Source of the DNA: Flavobacterium sp.
GTDB lineage: Bacteria; Bacteroidota; Bacteroidia; Flavobacteriales; Flavobacteriaceae
Assembly (NCBI GenBank): GCA_030152225.1
Contig: JASLHL010000340.1
Location: 1-5,873 of the forward strand
Direction: 5' to 3'
Length of the DNA stretch: 5,873 nt
The position numbers and the translations under genes are program-made. Under the pieces are notes generated by a model. That model did not search any database and was not told the origin of the DNA. It was given only the letters and a program-made list of their open reading frames with translations. Shown here piece after piece: positions 1 through 5,632 of the stretch (within the stretch, counting starts at the first letter, position 1; the number at the start of each line of letters is the position of its first letter).

Positions 1-576
1 TAATAATATATCAGGTGTAATTTTTATAAACTCAGTTTCACTCCAGCGTTTCCAATATTCTTCAACAGTATATATTCCTAAAGTTGGTTTTTTCAATTTC
101 TCAGCAAGCCATAATTCTACTTCTGGCGCTAGTTCTAACCATTGTTCAATATCTATAGCGTCTAAGTATTTAATATCTTTCCAAAATCCTTCGTTTTTTT
201 TATCTAATTCCCATTTACTTTTATCTCGATATTTCTTAGCATTGATATTTATATAAGTTGTTTCAGCAGGGGTCTTACCCAAAGTATCTTGCTTTCTTTT
301 TTCGTAGTCATCATTAGCTTTTTTACCTTTAGCACTTGTTGTCCCAAATTCCCATACGCTCACTCCTAATGGAACAAACATATTTTCAGATTCTGTAATT
401 AGTTCCCCATCAAAACCTCCTGTTTGCACGTCTTCTCCATATGGAAAATGAATATTTTTAATGGAACTATTATCAATTGTTGCTAAAATTAATTTTCTAA
501 CAAGGTGTGGTAAATGGTATTTACAATCAATTGTATTTGCCCACATTTCTATATCATTTGTAGTCAAGAATCTCAT
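1..576 (-). CDS. N-terminal part of a large protein with a possible PD-(D/E)XK nuclease-like domain, putative defence NTPase (cut by window edge)
   Basis: The frame is open from an ATG at 576-574 to the window edge, giving the first 192 residues with no stop. It begins MRFLTTNDIEMWANTID. Conserved-looking blocks are FPYGEDVQTGGFDGE (residues 44-58), VPLGVSVWEFGTT (68-80), a lysine-rich stretch ending DDYEKRK (82-95), and DAIDIEQWLELAPEVELWLA (139-158). From memory, this block order (G-x-DG, S-x-WE-x-G, DYxKR, then D-x-EQWLELAP) starts a family of very large bacterial proteins, often over 1000 residues, with a downstream P-loop/STAND-type NTPase region. Asp56 and Glu76 could be the acidic residues of a PD-(D/E)XK-like fold, but a canonical E-x-K is not present. 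The NTPase part would lie outside the window, so the defence role is inference. No strong promoter is visible; CAAATAGA at 630-637 (TCTATTTG on the minus strand) is a 7/8 match to the Bacteroidota -7 box with no well-spaced -33 box. Confidence 0.75.
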   Translation of the reverse strand, partial: MRFLTTNDIEMWANTIDCKYHLPHLVRKLILATIDNSSIKNIHFPYGEDVQTGGFDGELITESENMFVPLGVSVWEFGTTSAKGKKANDDYEKRKQDTLGKTPAETTYININAKKYRDKSKWELDKKNEGFWKDIKYLDAIDIEQWLELAPEVELWLAEKLKKPTLGIYTVEEYWKRWSETEFIKITPDILL

Positions 577-848
577 TGTTTTGAATATTATTTTTTATAG
601 TTAAATGGAAAATTGGTAAATAAAAATTACAAATAGAATAATTTAGAGTCTAGCAATAGGTATTTATTTCTTTGCTTTTTTAATATTTTATTTATCAAAT
701 ATTAGTTTGGAGTACAAGTTTGTCATTATAGAATATGTTTATTAATTAATATTTACAGCTTTTTTTTTTGAAAAATACCTTTAAGTTTTCTAAAGTAAAC
801 TAATATCTCTATGTAGTAAATGTTGAATTTTAAATATATGAAACAATT
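577..848. other. AT-rich non-coding stretch upstream of the minus-strand gene
   Basis: I find no credible gene here. The stretch is very AT-rich, with homopolymer runs such as the T9 near 762-770. It should contain the promoter of the minus-strand gene. An 8-bp inverted repeat (AGGTATTT at 659-666 and AAATACCT near 773-780) is too widely separated to be a convincing hairpin. Short plus-strand reading frames start near 820 but run through the hairpin cluster that follows, which argues against coding. Confidence 0.5.
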
Positions 849-953
849 CTCAATATCAGATACTGAAATCCATAAACCCCTCAATATTTTGAGTCTACTT
901 ATCTATTTCAACAAAACTATCGACTTCGGAGTAGTTTTCCAGCCCTCTGCAAG

Positions 954-1011
954 AGCAAGTAGTTTTGAAAGCTCGAATCTCAATTTCGAGTGCCTCAAAA
1001 CATAACTTGCT
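954..1011. repeat. Composite 58-bp inverted repeat (three-tier hairpin)
   Basis: Three nested arms pair exactly. The outer is AGCAAGT (954-960) with ACTTGCT (1005-1011), the middle GTTTTGA (962-968) with TCAAAAC (995-1001), and the inner CTCGAA (972-977) with TTCGAG (985-990). The apical loop is TCTCAAT, and short internal bulges separate the tiers. Twenty base pairs arranged this way are unlikely by chance. Because both strands can fold, it could act as a cruciform, a relaxase or recombinase site, or an RNA structure. Confidence 0.8.
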
Positions 1012-1033
1012 GTTACCTTTGCGGTAACTTTTT
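1012..1033 (+). terminator. Small hairpin with T-tract, candidate plus-strand terminator
   Basis: GTTACC (1012-1017), loop TTTGC, and GGTAAC (1023-1028) are followed directly by five T residues (1029-1033). The shape fits a short intrinsic terminator reading rightwards. It abuts the composite hairpin at 954-1011, so it may instead belong to that structure. No clear plus-strand gene ends here. Confidence 0.4.
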
Positions 1034-1057
1034 AAACATATTTACAATATGTTTTTT
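1034..1057 (+). terminator. AT-rich hairpin with T-tract
   Basis: AAACATATT (1034-1042), loop TAC, and AATATGTTT (1046-1054) form a perfect 9-bp stem followed by three more T residues. With only two G-C pairs, it would be a weak terminator. It may insulate the two-gene unit starting at 1289 from transcription entering from the left. Confidence 0.4.
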
Positions 1058-1063
1058 ATAATA

Positions 1064-1080
1064 TGTATACTGTTTATACA
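1064..1080. repeat. Short inverted repeat, operator-like
   Basis: TGTATA (1064-1069) and TATACA (1075-1080) are exact inverted arms around a 5-base centre CTGTT. The geometry suits a small dimeric repressor site or a weak hairpin. Nothing in the window shows what binds it. Confidence 0.35.
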
Positions 1081-1216
1081 CCTATTAGTAAACGTCAAAT
1101 ATTCTCTTTAAATACAAAGTTTACATAATTGACTTAAAATTATTGATTAAGCCTATATTCAGGTATAATGATCTTGATTATAACAGCATTTTTATAAATA
1201 CTCATAATTTATTTAG

Positions 1217-1248
1217 TTTCTTATTCTATTTTAATTTTTCTATATTTG
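1217..1248 (+). promoter_or_regulatory. Candidate Bacteroidota-type promoter for the two-gene unit
   Basis: TATATTTG at 1241-1248 matches the Bacteroidota -7 consensus TANNTTTG exactly. TTTC at 1217-1220, 20 bp upstream, matches three of four bases of the -33 TTTG box. Transcription would begin near 1255, leaving a leader of about 35 bases before the TTG at 1289, or about 97 before the ATG at 1352. Such boxes are common in AT-rich DNA, but position and spacing are good. Confidence 0.5.
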
Positions 1249-1288
1249 ATTGACTCGTTAGCTGATATTTTACAAACAACAATATTTC

Positions 1289-2101
1289 TTGGAAATTCCT
1301 TATAGACTTTTACCTAAAAAACTTTACTCAAGCCATAGATTTTGTCTTGAAATGACAAATGAAATTGAGAAATTTATTATAGACGAGACTTACATTGATT
1401 TAAAAAATGAAGTCATAAATATTGAAAATAAACCGATAATTAATAAAAACGAGCATATTTTGGATTATTTATTAAGGATTGGTGAAAAGGAACTTCATAA
1501 TAAGTACCTAACGAAACATGTCATTCACGCAATTCTAATTGATAATCTTTATTTTATAAAAGAAGCATTAAGTGCTTCTAGCAAACAAAGACTAACAGTT
1601 GCTTTCTCATTAATTAGAAAGCCTTTTGTTTATAACTTAGTAGTAATTTTAAGAGCATTCTTTACAAATGATTTTTTAGAAGACTTTAATACAAAAGATA
1701 ATTTTGATGCTACAAAGTTAAATAAAGAAGATTTAAAGGAGCTGATTGAGCTTTCAATAAGTACGTTAACTACAAAGTTTATAACAAAAGATGATATATA
1801 TAATTTTATTTTCAACCAAGACATTCCTGATAGTTTGATTAATATCTCGAATAAAGCTCTTCATCCATCAACAACTAGGAATAAAAATAATTTAACAGGA
1901 ATTCAAAATATTAATTTTATTTTTAGTACATCACTTGACATTGAAGATCAATGGGAATATTTTTATTCTCGGTTAAAAGTTTTATTAATATATCATGTAG
2001 AATTATGTGATTTTATAATATTTAATTTACTAAATCTAGAAGCTGAATTCTTCGATAAAAGATTATATGACAGAATAAAAATATATGAACATATAAACTA
2101 A
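1289..2101 (+). CDS. Hypothetical all-helical protein, first gene of a two-gene unit
   Basis: I do not recognise a named family. The frame is long and AT-rich, and the protein is rich in Leu, Ile, Asn and Lys with a strongly helical pattern. It has no signal peptide or clear membrane helix. The core HAILIDNLYFIKEALSASSK (residues 80-99) followed by TVAFSLIRKPFVYNLVVI (103-120) recalls helical proteins of the DUF5677/HEPN-like type, in which a helix with S-L-x-R is typical; this is only a resemblance. A second notable segment is NKALHPSTTR (188-197) followed by IQNINFIF (205-212). The start is uncertain: TTG 1289 is the first plausible initiator after the in-frame stop at 1259-1261, and the next ATG is at 1352 (residue 22, MTNEIEK). 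I keep 1289 because the peptide before the ATG looks coding and a promoter lies at a fitting distance. Confidence 0.7.
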   Translation: MEIPYRLLPKKLYSSHRFCLEMTNEIEKFIIDETYIDLKNEVINIENKPIINKNEHILDYLLRIGEKELHNKYLTKHVIHAILIDNLYFIKEALSASSKQRLTVAFSLIRKPFVYNLVVILRAFFTNDFLEDFNTKDNFDATKLNKEDLKELIELSISTLTTKFITKDDIYNFIFNQDIPDSLINISNKALHPSTTRNKNNLTGIQNINFIFSTSLDIEDQWEYFYSRLKVLLIYHVELCDFIIFNLLNLEAEFFDKRLYDRIKIYEHIN

Positions 2102-2178
2102 AATTAATCTGTTTTTAATTCCATTACTTCATCGAGCTTATAAACTTTAACGTCATTCTTTACTAAAAAAATCATAAA

Positions 2179-2820
2179 ATGAAATTATTAACTTCTCAAA
2201 AGAATAAAATTTACAATTATATAACTTCAAAGCACTACTTTTCTCCTAATCAATTTAAATTAGAAGAACATGATAGTATTACAATTATTAAATTTTTGAA
2301 CTCACCGTATTATTTCAAGTTTATTAATGATACAGAATACGTAGGTTTTTTTGTAAATTATTCTCCTGGTCAAGAAAATTTTTTAGAAGTAACTCCTAAT
2401 GTAAGTTGGGAATTAGGATTTCAACATTTAGTTTCGTGGTTAATGAATTTAGAACGAGAACTTGAGGTACCTAATTTATGGGAAAGATTTGAAATGGAGA
2501 TATCTGGTATTAATTTGAGATCTAATTTTGATAATAATACAAAATTTACAGTTTCCGAATATGAGATAATTTCCAAAAAATTGGACTCTATATCTGAAGG
2601 TATTTTATCAATTCCATTATTAGAACAACAACAACAAGAAATTCTAATAAATCTTGAAAGATTAAATGAATTCGCTAAAGAATTAAATAAATTTGATTGG
2701 AAAAATCTATTTATTGGTACGTTTATAAGTATAATAATACAATTGAATGTTACACCTGAAAATGCATCTGAACTATGGAAGTTGATAAAAAATATCTTTA
2801 ATGATTACTTTTTAAGTTAG
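2179..2820 (+). CDS. Hypothetical protein with C-terminal hydrophobic helix, second gene of the unit
   Basis: This 213-residue protein starts at ATG 2179 behind an A-rich leader, typical of Bacteroidota starts. It lies 77 bp after the previous stop on the same strand, so co-transcription is likely. Residues 1-110 look alpha/beta, with FKFINDTEYVGFFVNYSPG (46-64) and a tryptophan-containing helix near 76-102 (VSWELGF, LVSWLMNL, LWERF). Residues 125-170 are helical, possibly coiled, with a short glutamine run at 150-153. The end holds FDWKNLFIGTFISIIIQLNV (172-191) and then TPENASELWKLIKNIF (192-207). From memory, a C-terminal pattern of the form DW-x-N-x-x-x-G, hydrophobic helix, PE-x-A-x-x-L occurs in several bacterial proteins of unknown function. 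The helix could insert into a membrane. Function is unknown; a toxic or sensory partner of the upstream protein is speculation. Confidence 0.8.
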   Translation: MKLLTSQKNKIYNYITSKHYFSPNQFKLEEHDSITIIKFLNSPYYFKFINDTEYVGFFVNYSPGQENFLEVTPNVSWELGFQHLVSWLMNLERELEVPNLWERFEMEISGINLRSNFDNNTKFTVSEYEIISKKLDSISEGILSIPLLEQQQQEILINLERLNEFAKELNKFDWKNLFIGTFISIIIQLNVTPENASELWKLIKNIFNDYFLS

Positions 2821-3089
2821 TTATAGGATATATTCTTGAAAATGTATTTGATAAAAGCATCTGATTTTACTTAAAATTAAAACTTAATTAGATGTTCCTA
2901 AAAATCTCATTATCCTTTTCTTGTATGAAGTTAGGTATAGACTTAAAATGTATTTACCTACTTACATAGATATACCTATATAGTTGTACTGTACTTAGAT
3001 GAGTATATATAATTCTAAAGTATTAAAACTGTAATCATTTTGTAAGTACCCAATCTCATTAATTGCTTTTAAAATACTATTTAAAAAAG
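2821..3089. other. AT-rich gap between convergent genes with two imperfect hairpins
   Basis: I see no gene here. CATCTGATT (2858-2866) can pair with AATTAGATG (2886-2894) with one G-T wobble, around a 19-base loop, and may end the upstream unit, although no good T-tract follows. TAGGTATA (2932-2939) and TATACCTA (2971-2978) are exact 8-bp inverted arms enclosing a nested pair, ATGTA (2948-2952) and TACAT (2963-2967), which makes a two-tier structure of unknown role. Confidence 0.45.
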
Positions 3090-3129
3090 AAAAAGGTAGA
3101 ATACCATCCATAGTAATTCTACCTTTTTT
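3090..3129 (-). terminator. Strong bidirectional intrinsic terminator
   Basis: AAAAAGGTAGAAT (3090-3102) pairs perfectly over 13 bp with ATTCTACCTTTTT (3116-3128) around a 13-base loop. The T-rich tails on both strands come from the A and T runs. It lies 23 bp beyond the stop codon of the minus-strand regulator gene, so it most likely ends that transcript. It would also stop any plus-strand readthrough from the two-gene unit. Confidence 0.85.
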
Positions 3130-3152
3130 CCGTTATATGTATAAACTTATAT

Positions 3153-3548
3153 CTACTTAGTTTGAATCAATTTCTCCAAACGATTCATCATTTCGTCTTT
3201 CTCCTTCAGCATACGCTCATATAAAGCAATCTTTTCTTCGTGAAGCTTTACAATTGCTTCAATAGGGCTATTATTGAAAACAGGATTATAATTAATATCA
3301 TTAAATGTACTTGAAATAATATTAATTGCTTGCTGTTCATCAAAATTCTCAATCGCTTCAACAGGTATTTTAAGCACCTTTGATATTTGCTGTAACAATG
3401 AATGATCAATTATCTCTTTCTGTTCCAGTACAGATATCTTCTTTTGGTTCCAATCTTCACCCAAATCAAAGGCAAGAACCTCTTGTTTGATTCCAAGCAT
3501 TTCTCTAAAACGCTTTACATTTCTTCCTTGATGTATTTTGTGTTCCAT
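3153..3548 (-). CDS. XRE-family helix-turn-helix transcriptional regulator
   Basis: This 131-residue cytoplasmic DNA-binding protein carries an HTH_3/XRE domain at residues 9-66. GRNVKRFREMLGIKQEVLAF covers helix 1 and helix 2, and WNQKKISVLEQKE (33-45) covers the recognition helix with the usual I-S-x-L-E-Q. DHSLLQQISKVLKIPVEAIENF (49-69) completes the domain. Residues 70-83 (DEQQAINIISSTFN) and a charged C-terminal helix (96-130, RMLKEKDEMMNRLEKL) suggest coiled-coil oligomerisation. I know this architecture as common in Bacteroidota. Start ATG 3548 gives the usual N-terminus MEHKIHQGRN. The gene is divergent from the large gene at 3727, with 178 bp between starts, and ends just before a strong terminator. 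Autoregulation and control of the divergent gene are inferences from context. Confidence 0.93.
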   Translation of the reverse strand: MEHKIHQGRNVKRFREMLGIKQEVLAFDLGEDWNQKKISVLEQKEIIDHSLLQQISKVLKIPVEAIENFDEQQAINIISSTFNDINYNPVFNNSPIEAIVKLHEEKIALYERMLKEKDEMMNRLEKLIQTK

Positions 3549-3574
3549 AATTAATAGTTGAGTTTAAGAAGGCT

Positions 3575-3582
3575 CAAAAATA
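3575..3582 (-). promoter_or_regulatory. Candidate -7 box for the XRE regulator
   Basis: CAAAAATA reads TATTTTTG on the minus strand, an exact match to TANNTTTG, 26 bp upstream of the ATG at 3548. No convincing -33 TTTG sits at the expected 19-21 bp spacing, so the call rests on one box. It lies inside a small inverted repeat (GGCT 3571-3574, AGCC 3584-3587), which could be an operator. Confidence 0.35.
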
Positions 3583-3683
3583 AAGCCAAAAATTCAAAAA
3601 GATTGAAAAGTAAAGTTATAAAATTATCTGATAAAATATCCCTTAATAAGAATATTATACTGCTTGATGGAATAGTTTACACA

Positions 3684-3721
3684 GGGAGTTCGATTGAATT
3701 TTAATCCAATCAAAAACTCCC
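3684..3721 (+). promoter_or_regulatory. Leader hairpin abutting the start codon of the large gene
   Basis: GGGAGTT (3684-3690) pairs with AACTCCC (3715-3721), and GATTG (3692-3696) pairs with CAATC (3707-3711), around a 10-base loop with one single-base and one three-base bulge. That is twelve exact pairs in otherwise AT-rich DNA, ending five bases before ATG 3727. In the mRNA it would sit where the ribosome loads, so it could control translation; as DNA it could be an operator for the neighbouring XRE protein. Its presence is why I reject the in-frame TTG at 3694, which lies within the stem, as the start. Confidence 0.65.
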
Positions 3722-3726
3722 TAATT

Positions 3727-5322
3727 ATGAAAACAACTAATTTTCCCATCAACGACTTTTTAAGCAGCCAAATGAAACAGCTTATTACAGCGTTTCCAAC
3801 TGTATTAGAGCTATATTACTGTAGTCATACAGTAGATAAAACTTCTTATTTACTTATACATCTTAGCAATAGAAATGATATTGATACAATTGCCAATCGC
3901 AAAGGAATTAAAAAACTATTCAAGAACTATGGTATCATCGTATTGTTGTTTGATTACAATGCTTTGAGATATAAGTTTGAACACGGTTATCCTTTAATAG
4001 CGCTCATCTACCAAGAAAAACAGCTCGTTTATCAGCAAGAAGAAATTGATTTTCCCAAACTTACTCCAAGAGGTTTCAACGAATTTAATAAACAGTACAA
4101 TAGCTATAAAGAGCCGTATTATCAAGAGCACGATGTTTTAAGTTCTGAACTTCATACACATCAGTCTCTAGGTGCTATGTCAAGTGTGTTTCTTCTCTAT
4201 GAGCGTTTATTTGAATTACATTTACAGCACATTGAAGAACTCTATGTAGGGCATATCAGTTCAATCCATAATCTGCATCAACGAATTAAAGCGATAAGCA
4301 AGTTTAATCCAGAGATTGAACGTTTATTTCTTAAAAAAAATGAAGAAGAATATTATCTTATTGCTTTACTATACAGCGTCAAAAAAGCAATAGAAGAGCA
4401 AAGAGCAGTTTATGACCAGGAGTACTTTAACGCTTTTGCTAAGGTTGAAAACCAACTTCATAATTTCGTTCAAGATCGTTTTAAGTCTTTAAAACAGTTA
4501 ATCAAACACCAAGCTAATCATTCTACTCTTGCAGCGATAGCTGTAGATCGTAATAAGCAAGAAACTTTGAATGCGGTCATCATTGAAAGATGCTTAAATC
4601 AAAATCCACGGATTGAAGAAATTTATCTGTATCAGACGTTAACGCTGGGTAATCAAACGATTCACTATCTTCTTGTTATAGGTGATGAATTTGCCAATGA
4701 ACAGATCAAGAACTTAGAAGCAAGTTTACAAGATAAGTTTAATAAACAAACGAACTTTGTTATTATTGCCCATACTAAAATAGGGATTCAAACAGCATTA
4801 TACTGTTCACAAGATTTCTTTGCTGGCATTATAAAAAACGAAAACAAAATTTATTCCTCTAGTCCATACAATGCATCATTGCATTGGTTAGTTCCTCACA
4901 AGCCTTTGTATACTGATTTATATCGTTATAATGCTCTTGCGAATAAGACTGCTAAAGAACTACTTAAGAGTCTACAAAGCCTAAAAAAAGGACAAGCATG
5001 TAAGCAAAGTACGTCGTATCTAGTATCTCTTTATTTTATGTCTTTTTGTAGAACCTATATATTAGCTCATCTATCCTATTTACCTAATTGCTTAGCTAGC
5101 TTCTCGCTGTGGCTGCTTTGTGTAAATGTGAACACTGGCTTAACTAAGTATCAGTACTTATTTGATAAATTCGGCAATACGTTTTTTTCTTTATTAGATT
5201 ACTATAGCGTACTACACCAACAACATACTAGCTTTGATACAGAAAAAGTAGAAGTGCTGATAGAACTAGTTACGCAATTACAAGTTGAATTAAAATTGAT
5301 TACAAGTACAAGAGCGGTTTAA
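3727..5322 (+). CDS. Large protein with duplicated nucleotidyltransferase-like and HEPN-like domains
   Basis: This 531-residue cytoplasmic protein begins MKTTNFPINDF at ATG 3727. It reads as two tandem units. Alpha/beta halves lie at about 16-106 (FPTVLELYY, SYLLIHL, IIVLLFDY, LIALIYQEKQLVY) and 280-378 (NPRIEEIYLY, IHYLLVIGDE, NFVIIAHTK, FFAGIIKNENKIY), and they share the same strand and helix order. Each is followed by a helical half, at about 116-254 (FLLYERLFELHLQHIEELY then HNLHQRI) and 385-524 (SLYFMSFCRTYILAHLSYL). This order resembles minimal nucleotidyltransferase plus HEPN pairs, here fused and doubled. The nucleotidyltransferase signature (GS with paired Asp) is absent, so those halves are probably inactive or ligand-binding. 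Candidate HEPN R-X4-6-H motifs are RLFELH (160-165) and RTYILAH (442-448), but their place in the fold is uncertain. The gene is divergent from the XRE regulator. Family and role remain unproven. Confidence 0.8.
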   Translation: MKTTNFPINDFLSSQMKQLITAFPTVLELYYCSHTVDKTSYLLIHLSNRNDIDTIANRKGIKKLFKNYGIIVLLFDYNALRYKFEHGYPLIALIYQEKQLVYQQEEIDFPKLTPRGFNEFNKQYNSYKEPYYQEHDVLSSELHTHQSLGAMSSVFLLYERLFELHLQHIEELYVGHISSIHNLHQRIKAISKFNPEIERLFLKKNEEEYYLIALLYSVKKAIEEQRAVYDQEYFNAFAKVENQLHNFVQDRFKSLKQLIKHQANHSTLAAIAVDRNKQETLNAVIIERCLNQNPRIEEIYLYQTLTLGNQTIHYLLVIGDEFANEQIKNLEASLQDKFNKQTNFVIIAHTKIGIQTALYCSQDFFAGIIKNENKIYSSSPYNASLHWLVPHKPLYTDLYRYNALANKTAKELLKSLQSLKKGQACKQSTSYLVSLYFMSFCRTYILAHLSYLPNCLASFSLWLLCVNVNTGLTKYQYLFDKFGNTFFSLLDYYSVLHQQHTSFDTEKVEVLIELVTQLQVELKLITSTRAV

Positions 5323-5333
5323 TTCGTTGCTCG

Positions 5334-5460
5334 TTTCGCGGTTTATCTCACTTAGTTAATATTTTATTTTGGTGTTCGATGAATCTTCGATTTGTTTTTC
5401 GCGCGGTTTATCTCACTGATTTTATATTTTGTTTTGGTATTCGATGAATCTTCGATTTGT
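5334..5460. repeat. Two-copy tandem repeat, 65-bp period
   Basis: Positions 5338-5395 and 5403-5460 match at about 53 of 58 bases at a constant 65-base offset. Each begins GCGGTTTATCTCACT and ends TTCGATGAATCTTCGATTTGT. The end of each unit folds as TCGA-TGAATCT-TCGA or AATC-TTC-GATT. The leading GCGGTTTA also occurs at 5314-5321, over the last codons and stop of the upstream gene, hinting at a degenerate third unit. Confidence 0.8.
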
Positions 5461-5504
5461 ACTTTGTTATTTGTTAGATTGGTTTCTTATTTAGATAAAT
5501 TCCC

Positions 5505-5518
5505 CTCATCACCTCACC
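5505..5518. repeat. Partial inverted complement of the GATGAGAT microsatellite
   Basis: CTCATCACCTCACC reads GGTGAGGTGATGAG on the other strand, 11 of 14 matches to 5649-5662. The two sites could therefore form a long, imperfect stem enclosing the REP-like hairpin. Confidence 0.4.
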
Positions 5519-5570
5519 TATCTTATTGCCTCTTAATCTTCTCTTTATAGATAAAATAAGTCGTACGAGG

Positions 5571-5600
5571 TTGTCATGCTGACGTAGGAAGCATCGCATC
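5571..5600. repeat. REP-like extragenic palindrome
   Basis: TTGTCATGCTGACGTAGGA followed by AGCATCGCATC contains ATGCT (5576-5580) and AGCAT (5590-5594) as inverted arms around a 9-base loop. From memory, TGTCATGCTGA ending in GAAGCATC resembles a dispersed extragenic repeat seen in many Bacteroidota genomes. A genome-wide copy count would settle it. Confidence 0.5.
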
Positions 5601-5632
5601 GGTCAAGGCTTAGTTTATATTTTGTGAGATTG

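Larger units (their letters stand above)
849..1080. other. Dense stem-loop cluster, possible oriT-like or structured RNA locus
   Basis: Seven inverted repeats sit almost end to end: TCAG/CTGA (856-866), CTCAA/TTGAG (880-893), AAAACTA/TAGTTTT with loop 920-931 (913-938), the composite hairpin 954-1011, GTTACC/GGTAAC (1012-1028), AAACATATT/AATATGTTT (1034-1054) and TGTATA/TATACA (1064-1080). GTAGTTTT also occurs as a direct repeat (931-938, 959-966). The GC content is locally higher than in the flanks. From memory, the minus-strand reading containing SKLCFEALE recurs as spurious short peptides in Bacteroidota mobile elements, suggesting a conserved DNA or RNA element rather than a protein. A transfer origin or recombination site is inference, because no relaxase or integrase lies in the window. 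Confidence 0.5.

Noticed and set aside
659..780. AGGTATTT/AAATACCT as ends of an insertion sequence
   Set aside because: The enclosed 100 bp or so is plain AT-rich DNA with no transposase or target duplication, and an 8-bp match in such DNA is expected by chance.
820..1005. A 61-codon plus-strand reading frame starting MLNFKYMKQF
   Set aside because: Its second half runs through the composite hairpin and other inverted repeats, its stop lies inside the hairpin arm, and the protein has no recognisable domain. The constraint seems to be on the stems rather than on a peptide.
880..1030. Minus-strand peptide readings across the hairpin (for example SKLCFEALE... or VTASYVLRH...)
   Set aside because: Two overlapping frames are open on the same strand and neither has a good start codon. 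I recall similar peptides as spurious annotations, so I treat the sequence as a nucleic acid element.
1630..1824. A 64-codon minus-strand frame inside the first gene of the two-gene unit
   Set aside because: It is fully antisense to a longer, better supported gene and has a low-complexity Ser/Val/Phe/Lys composition typical of shadow frames.
2104..2175. A 23-residue minus-strand frame (MIFLVKNDVKVYKLDEVMEL...) between the two unknown genes
   Set aside because: It reads naturally, but it is very short, has no separate promoter, and lies in the leader of the downstream gene on the other strand. It may be a chance frame or a gene remnant; only conservation could rescue it.
3694..3726. An upstream TTG start adding 11 residues to the large gene
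   Set aside because: The extension is encoded by the leader hairpin, and a good ATG follows at 3727 with a natural N-terminus, so the longer start is unlikely.
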